From Phallusia mammillata (Eukaryota > Chordata > Ascidiacea > Phlebobranchia > Ascidiidae): a DNA stretch of 64,000 nt. Position numbers and translations under genes: made by a program. Location of the stretch: the NCBI GenBank assembly GCA_003260075.1, contig QLIY01000336.1, positions 3,656-67,655 of the forward strand. Reading direction: 5' to 3'. Below are positions 1 to 11,308 of the stretch, piece by piece. The notes beneath the pieces were generated by a model that was not told the DNA's origin, made no database searches, and worked only from the letters and a program-made list of their open reading frames with translations. Every line of letters begins with the position of its first letter. Within the stretch, counting starts at the first letter, position 1.

Positions 1-477
1 GCTATTGAAAACGGTGTCAAAAGGTCAAACAGTCGTTTTGCGTGTGCACCCTGAGAGGTTACTACAGGTCAATGGTACTTGTTTCGCGAAACAAAGTTAA
101 ATGAAAAACAATTTGTTATGACAATTAAACGCAAGAGATTAAATTAAAGTATTTGTTACGTTTGTTTAATGTTTTTGTAATTACATGACAATAATAGTGC
201 AAAAAGAATACGAACGATTTTTTTATTGTTGGGTTGATGCTTTCTAAAAATTTGTCCTTTAACAATCTAAAAATCACCGCAACATTTGTTTACATAAATC
301 CACATAAACACGCGTGTGGGGACCCATTAGTTTTTGTTTACAAAAACAATCATACGTGTAAATCAAAAAGATGTGTATAGTAAATTTGGTAAATAGACAT
401 AGAATGCATAAAATGGAAGTATATCAGAAAGCCAATATAGTTAAAAATATCTTGCTAACAATTGTGTACATTGATAG
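1..477 (+). other. Intron sequence upstream of the last RUVBL2 exon
   Basis: AT-rich sequence with no exon I can support. It ends in the acceptor at 471-477. The open frames here are on the wrong strand or in the wrong frame for RUVBL2. Confidence 0.5.
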
Positions 478-627
<150 letters not shown>

Positions 628-770
628 TATGACTTTCGTTAAACTGTTCCCTGTATCTAACTGGTTCATCTATGTTGCTTGTTTAAACCATTGTAGCTTT
701 CGATTCCAGTGAAACATGGTTTTGTACTTTTTTACAAGCTCGTTTTATTAGGAAAGAAAGTCTTTGGCAG

Positions 771-776
771 TTTATT
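771..776 (-). terminator. Poly(A) signal AATAAA for GTF2H1
   Basis: A perfect AATAAA on the minus strand lies about 47 bp past the GTF2H1 stop codon, a normal distance for a short 3' UTR. It sits between the convergent RUVBL2 and GTF2H1 stops. Confidence 0.55.
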
Positions 777-822
777 TCCTAACTAAAGAGGTTCATGAAG
801 CCATGCACAAAAATATTGGGTG

Positions 823-3800
823 TCATTTTCGTCCACCTTTCTTAGATTGCCAGCTGTTAAACTTTGTGAAAATTGCACTGAACATGTCTTCCAGGTGTTC
901 AGTAACCTGTAACAGAAAAGACATTCTAGACTAAAGTTTTTTATGTGAATGACATGATGTATGGTATGTACGCACATTTGCGTGAACCATGTTACGTCTC
1001 AAATCGTCTTGATAAGCTCGGACCCGGGTTTGATGGAAATTTTCGATACTTTTGCACATTCTTGTTACCTGCAGCAAAACAAGAATAACATTGTATTATA
1101 CGTTGATGTCATGGTTGGCTATTCAATCATGCCAGGTATTACAACTAGGGTTAAGTTTTCAGGACTAAATTTGAAAATCCTGCGATCGGGATTTCATTGA
1201 ACTGAGAAGCCAAAGTACATTTGAGGTTTTTTAGCTTATCGACATGACCAATTCTATTGTGCGTTGCATTAAATGCAGATTTCTTGAGATAAAATTATAT
1301 TTGATAAACATATAATCATTTTCCACACATTTTCACTCCCAAGTATCCTTCCATTTCTCAGTCTCTGCAGTTTTTCTTTCCAGACAGTTTCTTATAGGGG
1401 ACAAGATTAAGTGACTTCTTGTTAATTTGAGCCATGTTAAGACTTAAGGTCTGACTCCCAACCTCTTTGGAGTCACTTCTAAAGGAACAATTTGATTTTA
1501 AGTGCGTGAAAAACATCAAACGTTCAATGTAGCCTAGTTAAAAAAACGCTCTGGTATGTTTTATATTTGGTGTATACAAAGGTGTGCACCGTTGTCTCAG
1601 ATACACTTGTCAGAAGTAAAGGATAAAATGTTTAATGCTGTCAGGACACCTAAAGTCTGCTAAAATCTGACACCTTGCATTATAAATGCATTAACCATGT
1701 GAGAGCCAAAGTTGACCAGTGGCCTAGACATGTCTTGTAACCAACCTTTTCCTGTAAAAATGGTGTGGTAGCAGGAAAACAAGACCAGAAGTGCCTCGCC
1801 AACTCAGTAGCTGAAAGATAAAGTTGTTTCAGCCCCTCTTGCTGCGCTGGTGAGAGTAAGTGCTGAATGGCATTTGGTTGTGATTCACCAAGGTGATTTC
1901 GAGTGTTGTCTGGTGACAGATCTGTCAGTGCTGTTGATGCCTGACTTGGATCAATCACCTAATTCAGAAAAACATGTAAAATGGTAATGCAAACTGGATA
2001 AAAAATGATGCTTTTAGTTCACTGGTGAATAATGTTTATTCTAACCAAACCTGAATTGTTATAAGTTTTCATAAAAAATCAATACCCTTATTACATTTGA
2101 TAACACTTTAATCTGTGCTCAAAAATGTACATGTACTTTGGAAGTTCGACTGTGCAAAATGTCACACAAGTTTTATGCAGGTTTTGCAATGAGGTTTTCA
2201 TTCAAAACTTTACATCCCTTATGAAAAGTAATCGTTGTCTAGACTTCAGTACCGACATGAGATTAAACATACATGTGACAGCCTTGGGATATAAGTTCTG
2301 CATTGATTGGACACTATATGCATTCCTTCATGGACTCGTTGACCATTCAATTCTTGATGTACTTGGTTCACTATTGTGGGTCCATGGCTATACCTGCAAT
2401 GCAAATAGATAGTTTGAATACAAATTACATTATGCTTTTTGGTGTCATAATTTACCTTTCTGAGCGGTGTAGGTTTAGGGAAACTTCATTTTGACTGTTC
2501 CCAGTTTCAAGATCGTCATATTGCACACTTTCTTTCAATTTAGCCTTGAAACAGTACAAACTACATTATTGTGAAGTTGGGATTTTCTAGAGGCTTTGTT
2601 TGACCTAACAGTTAATCACTTGGTTGCATAATAACTATGCCTTTAATTTTAATGACAACCTTTTTATGGGTGTTTAGCTAATTTATGGAAAAATTGATTT
2701 TGTTTATTTCAATCTAATAAAACTTTAGAACCTTTTTCGTGGGGGGGGGGGGACCTTTAATTTTATTGACAACGTTTTTATGGGTGTTTAGCTAATTTAT
2801 GGAAAAAATGATTTTGTTTATTTCAATCTAATAAAACTTTAGAACCTTTTTCGTGGTTGGTCCTCCATCCACAACTGTGCCATTGTCACCACTTGATTGG
2901 TCAGTCAGTCTAAAACCAGAGAAATGGCATAAAAAACCTCCCATAGTGTAAAACACTTACCAGTCACCTCTAAGCAAAGGCGTACTTGTTACTACTGGAC
3001 AATACCATGGCACTTTGGTGGTTAAATCGCTTGATGATGTTCTTGTTGATAAGCTGTGTACTGGATGGCTTGCCCTTTGATGAAACATCTGCTTGTGTCC
3101 CATATCCCTACAAAAATCACAACCACTTCGTCTGAAAAAAGGATTTTCTCTAATTTGTGATACAATATTTTGGGCTAATTCTTGGTATTGGCTTGAAATT
3201 TGCCTCTACAAATGAACATTACGAAGCAATAGTCCCACAATAAAATCATAGTATCTAAGACCCAAAAACTGAAACTTATCCAAACAGTTTTAGCAATAAC
3301 ACAGAAAAAAATGAATCACTCCCTTCTGTGCATGCTCAGTTAAAACTAAGTTGTCGACGCTACAAAATTACTCATAAATTATTCTCAATTGCACAAAAAT
3401 ATGCTTGTCCAACCACAAATGAATACAGATACTCAAGCGTGAAACCCACCTCAGCTTTAGTGCTGTCCTCATCTTCCAAATATGTCAAATCATTAAATGA
3501 ATCCTTTACACCAATTTGTAAAAGAGCTAAGAGGTCTGAAAGCAGAACAGTGACACCATATGAAACATTGTTTGTTTGAAAACATATAGCGCAACATTTA
3601 CCTTGATCATCTTTCTTAATGCAATCTGAAAAAATGTCTTTGCTGCTATTCCCCTGGTTTAGTCGGTCTCTGTGGAAGTAGTGGGACTGAAAAAACATCT
3701 CCCAAAATTCTTTCTCAGACAGTTTGTCTGGTACTTTGTCCATGTACTTGCGCTTTACTGCAAATTGAAGAAAGTGAACTGAATTTGCCTTTGAGGATGT

Positions 3801-5007
3801 GTATGTACAACAATATGGCATAATACACAGTAATATATATAAATCTGTTTAATTGCATATTGATTGTTATTACCCAACTTCAGTTTATCGTTTTTCAAAA
3901 AATATGGATTTGTCTGTACAAAGTAATCCCTTGCCAAACATAAAACAAAGTATATATAATCATATTTTACATAAAAAAAAGTTGGTGGCTTTATAAAGAC
4001 ATTTCACCTGCAGGATAAGTGGAGAATATGGACTGTATAGTGTCTGCAGTCAAGTTGTATCGAAGGCCATTGCAGCCATCTGTTTGAGGTCGTAGGTCAG
4101 CAAGAAAAGCTGCAGACACTCCAACTTTTTGCATAGATCCGACTTCACTTGGCAATTTCTAAACAACAGTTTTTTTTTGTCCTGTTGCCCATGTATTAAC
4201 TAGCATAAAGCACACTTCTTACAGATGAATGTGAGTTCCAGAACTCTTCTGCAGTTATGATCCCACTTACAACAAGATCTTTGTATGTTTGAAACAGATC
4301 TTGATCAGTCTGAAGAAGCCTAAATTTCAAAACAATAAAGAAATTTAAACAAAGGCCAAATCAAATTTCAGCTTCTAAATTTTACAATCCATGTAGGTCA
4401 AGGGCAGGCTTGTACAGTCAGCAGAAAATTTTTCAAGATGTATTTTAAAACTATGAACTACCGATTTTTCTCTTCCAGTTCTTTGTCAATTTTTCTTCTG
4501 AACTTTGGTAACATCTGGGCTAAAAGGTTTTTTACCCTTTCGCGAGTGCTTCTGGCTATTGCAGGGTCCTAAAAAATAGTGGCAGTGTATAAAGGGCCAA
4601 AAATTATTAAAGCACAAATAATCCAAGAAATATTATAGTTGTCAAGAAAAATATGTTAATAAATAATAACTGTTTAGACATGTAAACCTACATCATGTGA
4701 AAAGTGAAAGACATAGGAATCTCCTTTTAAAAGAATAATCTGCAATTGGATTTTTGGCTTTCCCTCAGGGCTGACTTTTTGACCTGTTCAATACAATACT
4801 AGTTTACATAGAAGCTCACATTATTTAAAACATATTTAAGAAACACATATACTTACATTTGATGTCAGAGTAAACTACAGTCAGGTCAAAGTGATCGCGT
4901 CCTTCCGGACACCAAGCAACTCTTTCGCCCATTAAGTATAACGTACCATCTCGCTTTTTGTACCGCACCTTATTAGCCATAAGTTGTACTTGTTCTGTCG
5001 CAGCCAT
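823..5007 (-). CDS. GTF2H1: TFIIH core subunit p62 (GTF2H1)
   Basis: p62 is the scaffold subunit of the TFIIH core, acting in transcription initiation and nucleotide excision repair. Exons by splice reading: 4857-5007, 4692-4783, 4462-4568, 4223-4319, 4008-4158, 3602-3757, 3450-3535, 2986-3107, 2846-2909, 2456-2544, 2273-2393, 1746-1958 and 823-906. They sum to 1533 nt, exactly 511 codons (510 aa; human 548). The ATG at 5005-5007 opens the N-terminal PH domain ([16 protein letters not shown]). Two BSD domains follow ([30 protein letters not shown]). A conserved C-terminal block ([19 protein letters not shown]) is in 1746-1958, and the last exon has [19 protein letters not shown]. About 30 family residues between the last two exons are missing, so an exon in 907-1745 is either lost or was not seen. 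The 2986 donor (GTACGC) and 2845 donor (GTTCTA) are weak. A 66-bp intron lies at 3536-3601. Confidence 0.93.
2636..2855. repeat. Allelic duplicate around a placeholder gap (2741-2752)
   Basis: Bases 2636-2740 and 2753-2855 are near-identical copies separated by 12 G. I count three substitutions in the first 65 aligned bases. The copy lies in a GTF2H1 intron and reaches the exon edge at 2846. Confidence 0.85.
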
Positions 5008-5713
5008 GCCGTTTCTGAACTTTTGTTATATATTGGTGAAGAGTAGCCACTTTCCCGCACTAACATTTACCTAGCTTTGTCAGTTCCCGGTTCCCCCATG
5101 CATTTTGTAAACAAGTCTCTGTCGCAATCGCATGTCTGATGTCGCGTTATGCTTGTCTCGTGTCTCTCCACGTATAACAACTGACTGTTTTGCACAACCA
5201 GTTTTTCACACGGTTAGTAAATATTATAAACATACAACTATCTTGAAATTCAATGTTAAATTATGCAAAATATGGACATTGTCGATGTTTTCAATCTTTT
5301 TGTGACAAAATCAATTGTAGTTGCTTTGGCGCATTTTGCATGAATGTTCTGTTCAACAGAGTTGTTGAGTTAAGCTTATTTCGCTCGATGAAAAAATCGT
5401 AGTAACACAATTGCAAATTGCAAACAGATTCATATGTCAGTTTAAAACAGAAGAATTGGGTTTATAACCAACTAGTATAAATTAAGTCGTCAAAACTATG
5501 TTTAGGGGCGTTTGTGTGTTAAATGACCTATCATAAACTCCATGTCCAAACAGCTTTATAGTGTTGACTTCCAGTCAAAACCATTTCATTGACCATGAAG
5601 TGCTGTTGTACCATATTTGCTGTTGTACACGTATATTTTTTTTGCTAAAAGCTCTTAAGATAGAGATACAAATAAAGAAAATTACGCAAAAAACAACACA
5701 TCAAAATGCCATT
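5008..5713. promoter_or_regulatory. Intergenic: GTF2H1 upstream region and CHSY-like 3' flank
   Basis: This is about 700 bp between the GTF2H1 start codon and the stop of the next minus-strand gene. It must hold the GTF2H1 promoter and 5' UTR and the upstream gene's 3' UTR. I see no further gene, no clear TATA box and no convincing AATAAA on the minus strand. Confidence 0.5.
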
Positions 5714-8700
5714 TCACGAGCCTGCTTGCCAGTCAACAGTTTTAAAGATGTTTAGTTGTGATGTCGGTTCCAGTTCGATCTAAAAACAAGGTTTGGTGTC
5801 AGTAACAACACAAAGACCTGTTTAACATTTACTATGTCCTAATTAACTCACTGTGTTTTCTGATTGCCTCGGGTATCCCCATTTTAGGTCCAATGCATCG
5901 GATTTGTAGACAGATAATATTTGCCGTTTCAGCATTAGTGGTGCAGTCGCTGTTTTGCTACTGCTTATTCGGGCTACTGTTGTAATTCCAACTTGTTTGC
6001 CTCGTATGGTGTTCAAACGTATTTGTCTTAGCATCCTAATGCTAACAAGCAAAACTGCGTCGAAAATAACCAGTACGCTGTCTGCACGAGGACCTTTAAG
6101 AATGGCTTGTGTTATCATTTGTTCGTGTGTAAGTCTTTGTACATTTTTAAATGTGACCAAGTGAAAACGTGAGTTAGAGTTCATTGTGCTCATCTCGTGT
6201 AATCTTTTTGTGAGAGCATTAATTTTCATTTCATTTTCGGGGATGTTATAATGGCCACCAACCATTACGACCAAGTTGACTTTTTCGCCCTTTGCGAGCA
6301 CATCTTTCTGCAATTGGTACAGAAACTTGTCAAAGGTGGGGTCATTCTCGTGCCGCACCAATATTGTGACGTAATCCTGTTGTTGCATAGTATCGAGACA
6401 TTTGTTGTCTTGTACCGGCGTGGAATTTGGGAGACAGGCGTGCAATTCTACACGTTCAGTAAAAAACGGATCAACGAAGAAGCGTCTTGTTTTCACACTG
6501 GTTTGCGACACAGTGCGGTAAGTAGTCCACCGTTTAACGCTGTACAAGCATATCTCTTCAACTCCCATTGGAAGAATTGCCCGGTAGCTTTGAGATAACA
6601 CTGACCCTGTTACTATTGAGATATTGTTTACTGTCGGAAGTTTACAACGTTTTTCTTCTGCTTTGCCAACATAAAAGTTTTCCCTCTCGTCTATGAGAAG
6701 TTTTTCTAATTTTGTCTTACCGGAGTAGTAACGTTTTGTCTTGTAGTACGAACTCCATATCACAGGTGATTCCCGCAGAGAAAGCTGAAATCAGTATATA
6801 GGTAGTGTTCATTGACAAATCAAATACATGCTGTATACAGCAGTCGACCAATTACCCTTTGAAGATCATGCAAGTCTTTCTTCGTGTAACCTATTTTCTG
6901 CATTACATTTTTGATGCGAAGCCGAAGAATCAACAAATGGAATCGGTACTGATACTCGGGCATCTTGTTCGAATGAAATATAATGCCCTGTTCTGTATAA
7001 ATATGACAAACAACTGTATAATTCGTGCAAATAGAACATGTCTAATTTTATTCTATTAATTTATTTTACCACATTTAACTGCTTTTGTTTTTTAGCAGAC
7101 TGAAAATCAGTATCTAAATCAGCAAAGTTTTCAGTCTGTTATTAAACGCAATTGTTGTCTCCATCTCTCGAGTCTCTGTTGACTCGTGATTTTATAATAT
7201 ACTACACACAGTTGACTTTTTGATAGAAAGGTTATTATAACTGATATTCCAAATATGATGAAATTTCAGGCTTATTCGAATAGAATACGCACCTAAATGT
7301 ATGTTGGAAATGGATTCAATGTGCGTAGGTTGAGTTTTACGGTCGTAGTTTTGGTAAAACAAGCATGATGCGTCCCATGCGTTTGTACACAGTATCCCAG
7401 TAAGATTTGTGACACATCTGCCGAATTCAACGTCGTCGTGCTTTGTGTACAGTGTGCCGAGACACTGACGAAGACGAGGAGCTACCATACGTAGCAGCTG
7501 TCTGGACAGAATCACACCTGATCCAGTCTAAAATATAAGGATACAAGTTCAGGAGAAAATTTACCACTGCCTGCCAGAAATGCTATTCACAAAGTAAGGC
7601 AAGAGTGTTGGAAAAGGAAAAGTTTCTGGAAAAGTTTTCTGGACTTGCGACGCACCAGCAAATAAAAGTTAATGAGGAAACTTATTATTAAAGTGGGGTT
7701 TATTGATACAACAACAAAAAGTTACGAAACGGAACTATTCTGCGACGCCCTTGGAAAATTGAAACGACGCACCAGGGCGTCGCGACGCACAGTTTGATAA
7801 CTACTGGTGTAATGGGTCAGCCGAGCCGAGTTCCTGCCGGCATTCAAATAAATTTACTGAAAGTTGCACCCCTTGTCTTTGGCAATACATGCGAAAATTT
7901 GAAAAAAATCACACTGTTTAAACTTTAAAGTAAACTATTTTAGTTTACTAAAACATTATTTCGTGTAAAAAAAGGAAATGTGTTTTACCTTGCAATAGTT
8001 TTCGCCAGGTTTTAAATACAGCTGGTCGCCTCCCGGAATTCCGAAACCAGGCGAGCCGATTTGTAAAGGTTTGGAAGAATTATATTGACTTAAAAACTTG
8101 GCCAACTTTTTTGTATCGACGTAGGCGTCATCATCAATTCGCATAAACCACTCGTAACTGCATAATATCGTATAGTTCACGTTCACCTTATGCTTTAACT
8201 GGTTTAAACATTTTGCAAAGAATCGCTTCTTGGCCGTTTAATGCAGTGTTCCATGCGGTAACGAAACGAAAGATTATGAGGGTTTACTTCAGGGTGCGAT
8301 CGATAGACTAAATTAAACGGAACGAAATGCCGTTATTTTTTTTGATCGGGTATCTCGGTTCAAACATTTATTGAATTTTTTATTTCAAACATTTATTGAT
8401 GCTTGAAATTTTGAATTTTTGCGCTGCGCTTGTAGTTACCAGCTCCAAGAGAATATTTCAGAGGTTGCAATTTTCTAACTTTGTTCGGTTAGGGGTTGTT
8501 AAAACCACAAAGATATATTTTTGTTGACTAAAATATAACGAATACTTCATTTCAGCCTAACTTACGACATAATAATATATCATCGCAAACGAAATAGCAA
8601 AAAAAATAGGCTAACCCTTTTTTGATTTGTTTCGTTCCGTTCCTGTATAAAACACTGGTTTAAATTTTAATGCCATGAAAATAAACAAAATAACATGAAT

Positions 8701-10200
8701 AGAACTCAAGGCTTATAAACTAGCAGGAAGCAAATTAGTCAACTTTAGTAATGCACAAAGACGCTTCAAGCAAAATACTACATTTTCGATTAATATCAGT
8801 AACCGCTTACTCATCTATGTAGGCATTGTACATGTGCATGAACATGGAGTAATATTTCTTCATTGGCGGGTACATGTTGTCGTCAACACCTGGAAGTTTA
8901 ACTATCGTCAAATTTCCGCCGATAAAAGGATTCGGACCAGGCGGCAAATTTGCATACACTTCAACCTTGACCTGTACAAACATTAACAAAAATAAAACAA
9001 AATGGACGTTGCAGATTTTAGTCGCAGAATTTTATCACATTAACAAAAAAAAACTGCAATCTTATTTCACTATATGCCCCCAATACTCTTAAAGCGTCTA
9101 TTAATAGTACCTTTGGGGGTATTGGCCAACTGGGGAAGAACCACTGTTCAATTAAAGATAATTTGGTAGAGTTACTAACATCATACATGAAGGAAGTTAC
9201 TTCCCAATCCTAATCTTCTTTATTTTTTTATTCTTATTTTTTTTTCACGGGGTTCGAATCGAGGACGCTTCCGGGTACAAATCACGATCAAGGTTTTTTA
9301 TGTCTGTATGTGGGTCAGACGCGCCGGACCATTCGGCCAGGTTCCTACCGTCAGCTCATTGCGTCACCTAATGAAATTTAGCCAATGTGCGGCTGACCAA
9401 CACAGAAACTCACACCATAGGTTTGCTAATTTCCGGTAGGTGGCGCAACGGAGCATAGGGCTTTGCAATGGCAATAATTGCTGAGTCATCTAGTACAATT
9501 TCTGTATTTTCACTGTTCAGAAAGAATTGTGACACAATAAAGGTATGAATTCAACATGCTATTTGCACTTACAGCAGGGTCATGATGAGCCGGTGACAAC
9601 CACGTGTTTAATATCCAATTCACTCTGCTATTCAAGTACTTCTCGCTCGACATTAAACCTGCAAAGCATATGTTTACTACACAATTTACATTATGCCAAC
9701 AAGACACGTGTAAAACAGAGCAGAGCACAGTGTAATGTAGAGCGACATTTTTGTTTAATTATATTCCTGTATGTTATCCGAACATGTACCATGATTTTGT
9801 GGACTCTTTAGGCTACATAAAATTGCTATGCCGTAGGCGCGTTGTGACTAACCGTTTAAATCGAAATTACGGGAATGGCATTAGATCATTACGTTAAGCG
9901 AGCAGCAATACTAAGGGATCAGCAGGGTAAGAAGACTAGTTGCTACTATGTAGTTAAATTTTGTATCTCTGCTGATAAGACCGCAAGTACATGGGAATGT
10001 CTGGGCCACTTCCCAAATTTTTAGTGTTTAGAAATTGTAATTTGTAAAACAAACCTAGGTAAATGGAGGCATTTTTCTTTGCTGGTAACTTCCAGCACGC
10101 GCTAGATGTCATCGGTGAAGAAAAGACATTGCGTTGCAGCCACAAACCGATCCCAACGCCAAAGGTAAACTTTAAAATCCAGCTTAAAGAACAAACAAAT
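5714..10200 (-). CDS. Chondroitin sulfate synthase/polymerizing-factor family glycosyltransferase
   Basis: This is a CHSY/CHPF-family Golgi type II membrane glycosyltransferase, which in active members adds alternating GlcA and GalNAc to chondroitin. Exons: 10055-~10200, 9573-9658, 8811-8971, 7989-8157, 7293-7527, 6856-6992, 5852-6784 and 5714-5779, all phase-compatible. The 10055 exon encodes a hydrophobic, signal-anchor-like segment (LKFTFGVGIGLWLQR) and then KKNASIYLGLM, matching the family's start of the first domain; the first Met must lie in an unseen upstream exon. The N-terminal domain keeps WFMRIDDDAYV (acidic DxD-type site), LKPGENYC and TKHDDVEFGRCV. The C-terminal domain reads VLVIFDAVLLVS where CHSY1 has a DVD motif, and the protein ends in a short exon before the GWGxEDVDL-type block. 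It is about 640 aa against about 800 for CHSY1, so it may be a CHPF-like helper or a degraded enzyme. Confidence 0.85.
7640..7805. repeat. GACGC-rich repeat, possible one-ended hAT fragment
   Basis: The CGACGCACCAG motif occurs twice, followed by GGGCGTCGCGACGC and an end that on the minus strand reads CAGTAGTTATCAAACTG, like a hAT terminus. I found no matching left terminus or target duplication, so this is at best a fragment in an intron. Confidence 0.3.
8244..8657. mobile_element. Non-autonomous hAT-type MITE in a CHSY-like intron
   Basis: A 414-bp element with imperfect terminal inverted repeats. The left end is CAGTGTTCCATGC and the reverse complement of the right end is CAGTGTTTTATAC; both continue into an AACGxAACGAAA stretch. 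The 8-bp flanks are GTTTAATG (8236-8243) and GTTTAAAT (8658-8665), matching at six positions, as expected for an aged hAT target duplication. I see no transposase. Confidence 0.7.
9246..9440 (-). repeat. tRNA-like SINE head with adjacent hairpin
   Basis: The minus strand shows an A-box-like TGGCCGAATGGTC (about 9327-9339) and a T-loop-like GATTCGAACCC (about 9250-9260), spaced as in a long-variable-arm tRNA. The stems do not pair well, so this is a degenerate tRNA-derived element, not a tRNA gene. Beside it, 9355-9384 and about 9420-9455 form an imperfect inverted repeat (GCGTCACCTAATGAAATTT against its near complement). Confidence 0.35.
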
Positions 10201-11188
10201 GGATTAGCTGTAAGTAGGCAAACTTGGGCATATCTTAATACCTGAGTTTTTGATTGTGGAGACTAGATACATGGAAATTCCTCATCTGTTAACGTTTTCT
10301 CCGCACCAAAAATCAATCTGAACCGAGTTTAAAGAATCCAGGTTTTATTTCTTCATTTACTAATTCTGTTAATAGCCTTCAACGTTTTTGTCTGTATGCT
10401 GCTAAACAGTTTTTACTATCAACTTTCTTCATCAGGTATTAATACACTGTCCATGCTGCTCGTGTTCATTAGATCCATCTGTTGGCTGCGACAACACCGT
10501 CGGGCTGGCTTTAAAGGCTTTAAGCGGTTTTACGCTCAAGGCCATCACGTTTGTCGGTGTTAGATTTCATAAGAAGCAATCACATTGTTATGGCAAACCA
10601 ACACATTAAAGCGGTTAATATGTAGGTGTATCATAAATAGCTGGTAAAAAAATCATTGGAGTTCGTGGTTAGCAGGTTTAATTGTTAAACTTCGTGTCGA
10701 TAACCGCAAAACACGTGTTTTATCGATCATGAAAGTTCTAACTTACGTTCATTGCTAGAGTTTGGCAAACAAAAAGGTACCCGATACCCCAAATCCATGC
10801 AAAATACAAAAGAAAATATAGCAACAATTTTTGCACGGAAAAATCTTACTGCTAATGTGACTAAAGCGTTAATACAATTTTTTTAGCCAATATTCGGTCA
10901 TAACTGATCCAATGCACTAAATGTAAAAAAAAACATATTACTACTCATGTGGGGCGTCGTGGTCTGTAGCTTCATGATTACAAGATTAAGTTACATCAAG
11001 CTTTGTCGCCAATGTCATAAGTGTCGTACATGGACGAAAGTGTTTTGCTGTGCGCATTTTTACACATAAGATCGTTGTATTGCTGCTTTGAAATGGTGGG
11101 GGGCTGAATTTGTATAGCACAGACCAGTAAAACTATTTTAAACCAATCTTTAAGGTGTTTGGATAAGTTCTCAATCATAACGTTTTAA
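10201..11188. other. Intergenic between CHSY-like 5' end and DDX49 3' end
   Basis: This should contain the first CHSY-like exon and promoter and the DDX49 3' flank. An unassigned 37-codon minus-strand ATG frame starts near 10542 but does not join in frame by any splice I can see. Bases 10807-11103 reappear at 11712-12000 as an allelic copy. Confidence 0.4.
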
Positions 11189-11194
11189 TTTATT
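11189..11194 (-). terminator. Poly(A) signal AATAAA for DDX49
   Basis: A minus-strand AATAAA lies about 115 bp beyond the left-most DDX49 stop codon (11309-11311). Confidence 0.45.
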
Positions 11195-11308
11195 GAAGTG
11201 CGACTTTTCGGCAGAAAATCCCTCTTGTTTACTCTGTGGTACACCAACGTCAAAACAAAACACCTTTGGGCTGTTCACGACCGCCAAAGAAATTTAAGCA
11301 CATATTCA

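Noticed and set aside
10063-10245. Plus-strand frame reading MEAFFFAGNFQHALDVIGEE
   Set aside because: The minus strand of the same bases gives the chondroitin synthase-like exon with correct phase and family match.
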